A DNA stretch of 64,000 nt from Onchocerca volvulus. Lineage: Eukaryota; Nematoda; Chromadorea; Rhabditida; Onchocercidae. A program made the translations under genes and the position numbers. The notes under the pieces are model-generated. The model saw nothing but the letters and a program-made list of their open reading frames with translations, was not told the DNA's origin and searched no databases. How positions within the stretch are numbered: the stretch's first letter is position 1; each line of letters starts with the position of its first letter. Where the stretch lies: assembly GCA_000499405.2 (NCBI GenBank), contig HG738137.1:17258581-17322580 (forward strand). The letters run 5' to 3'. Below are positions 62,554 through 64,000 of the stretch, piece after piece.

Positions 62554-64000
62554 TTATGAATGATGTGGTATAAGTCGCTGAATAAGTTCTATCGGAAACG
62601 GAAATATTACTGTTGAATTCTTCTCGGCACTAAAAAATATATTTTAATTGAAAATCAAAAAAAAAAGAAGAGAAATAAACAATCATTGGTAAATGTATGT
62701 AGAAATTACATTCATAAATCATTCTTTAAAAGGTTAGCTGCTATTCTATTACTCCATTTTTCCTTTCATTCTTTTGAATATTTATTATCTCAAATTGGAA
62801 AATATTGGAATTATTTAGAATAAAATTTGAAAATTAAGGATTTTTAGACTAATTGATAATTCTGAGCAATGCTAGATAGTTGTGGAAACTAAGCAACAAA
62901 CCTGATAGTATTGAGGGTTTGAAGATATCGCAACTGAATTGCGCAAGGTGATTCAGCAATCATATTTGCGGCTTCATTAAGAGATTCAGAAGCTTTCTTC
63001 TCACCTTCTGCTGCTATTACCTGCAAAGATTCAAAATTCAATTAAACTAGATTTTATTTAAAATTTTTACACATGGTTTTACTACAAACTTCAATCGATA
63101 CCGTATACTAATAACATAATTAATCAAATTAGACAAATGAAATGCATTTATGCCAAGCTAGAATGAAAAAGTATTGCAATGAAAGCATCAATGTTTTCAT
63201 AGTTATGATTCGTACATTGTTAAGATAAATTCGATTTATTTAATTTTAATTATTAATTTCCGTTAATGAAGTAAATGATTTTTTGCATACTTTAGCACGA
63301 GCTTCTCGTGTAGCTTCAGCTTCAGCGGCCATGACACGTTGTAATTGTACAGGTAGACGAACATCTTTAACTTCTACACGTTCCACTCGAACACCCCATG
63401 GACCGGTTGCCCCATCCAGAGTATTCTGAAAGAAGTTCATCAACACTTAAATTAACATTGGGTTATTCTATTGAAGGAAAAAATGTGCATTTAAGCTATA
63501 ATTTTAATTTATAATTAATTTATTAAATATTTTTTCGAATATTTTATTTCGATATTAAATGATTTAAATAATTTTTAAGTCTAAGTGGAAAATTTGACTA
63601 AGAAACTTTATAGTAGTGAAGGAAACAATTAACAGCCAAGAAAAATTAAATTCTAAATTTTTAATAACCAAAGCATCGATTAGTTTAAACAGAATTAGTT
63701 CAAATCTTTAATTCTTCTTCAGATTTATCCGCGATCGTTGCATTTTTTTCAAATTCCCGCATTTCATTATTTAATTATTAGATTTTTAGTGAAAATGTCA
63801 TGTTAAAATCGAATGATCCAAATTAATCATTCTTCTTCAGAATTATTTTCATGTACAACTGACTTGCATTTGTATGGAGATAGCTTCTCGATCGCTGAGC
63901 ATTTCTGCTAAAGTTTTTGTGCCTAGTATATTCCTGAGCGTTGTTTGGGCTAACAATTTCGTCGAACGACTAGCATCTTCGACATTTGTTACGGATACGG
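62554..64000 (-). CDS. stomatin / band 7 (SPFH) protein, second paralogue, 5' end outside window
   Basis: Same family as the gene at 15.8-22.4 kb. Visible exons, 5' to 3': beyond 64000 to 63864, 63425-63291, 63020-62902, 62629-62554, with all phases closing. It shows VEDASRSTKLLAQTTLRN, LAEMLSDREAISIQMQ, GPWGVRVERVEVKDVRLPVQ, MAAEAEATREARAK and the end NSTVIFPFPIELIQRLIPHHS. The exon 63425-63291 (135 nt) equals two stomatin 1 exons (56 plus 79 nt) without the intron between them, and the 119-nt exon has the same length in both genes. The N-terminus and membrane hairpin lie past the right edge. It is on the same strand as stomatin 1, 40 kb upstream in transcriptional order. Confidence 0.95.

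Overview
The window is nuclear DNA of a nematode, very AT-rich and full of A/T homopolymers, most likely from a filarial or related spirurid worm. This rests on the base composition, on small genes broken into many 60-240 nt exons with TTTNAG acceptors, and on gene families that read as nematode orthologues. Seven genes are complete or nearly so and one is cut by the right edge. Exons were read by eye; for almost every gene the exon phases close without gaps and the protein length fits the family.

Layout. 1-7.2 kb: no gene; a 140-bp tandem duplication, a run of small hairpins, a 104-nt hairpin and a 37-bp triple repeat. 7.5-13.1 kb (-): sulfite oxidase, 12 exons, about 549 aa. 15.8-22.4 kb (-): a stomatin, 9 exons, 313 aa, with a possible distal 5' exon at 28.7 kb. 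22.5-37.1 kb: long non-coding stretch with a CA microsatellite. 37.6-41.3 kb (-): a d4/Requiem-type double-PHD chromatin factor, 8 exons, 371 aa. 42.6-45.4 kb (+): SURF1, 9 exons, 288 aa, head-to-head with the PHD gene. 47.5-58.3 kb: a large inverted repeat, detailed below. 62.6-64.0 kb (-): a second stomatin, 5' end beyond the window.

The most striking structure is at 47.5-58.3 kb. Two small heat-shock (HSP12-type) genes face each other, the first on + and the second on -, with an EB1 microtubule plus-end protein gene between them. The promoter, 5' UTR, first exon and half of the intron of the two copies form 1,429-bp arms that I read as identical except for one base. The second exons differ at about two dozen of 186 positions. 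This sharp step suggests recent gene conversion over an old inverted duplication, or an assembly problem, and it creates a substrate for inversion of the EB1 gene.

The genes are ordinary housekeeping functions (mitochondrial sulfur metabolism and cytochrome oxidase assembly, membrane scaffolds, chromatin, cytoskeleton, chaperone) and I see no operon-like spacing. No tRNA, rRNA, CRISPR array or autonomous transposon was recognised.
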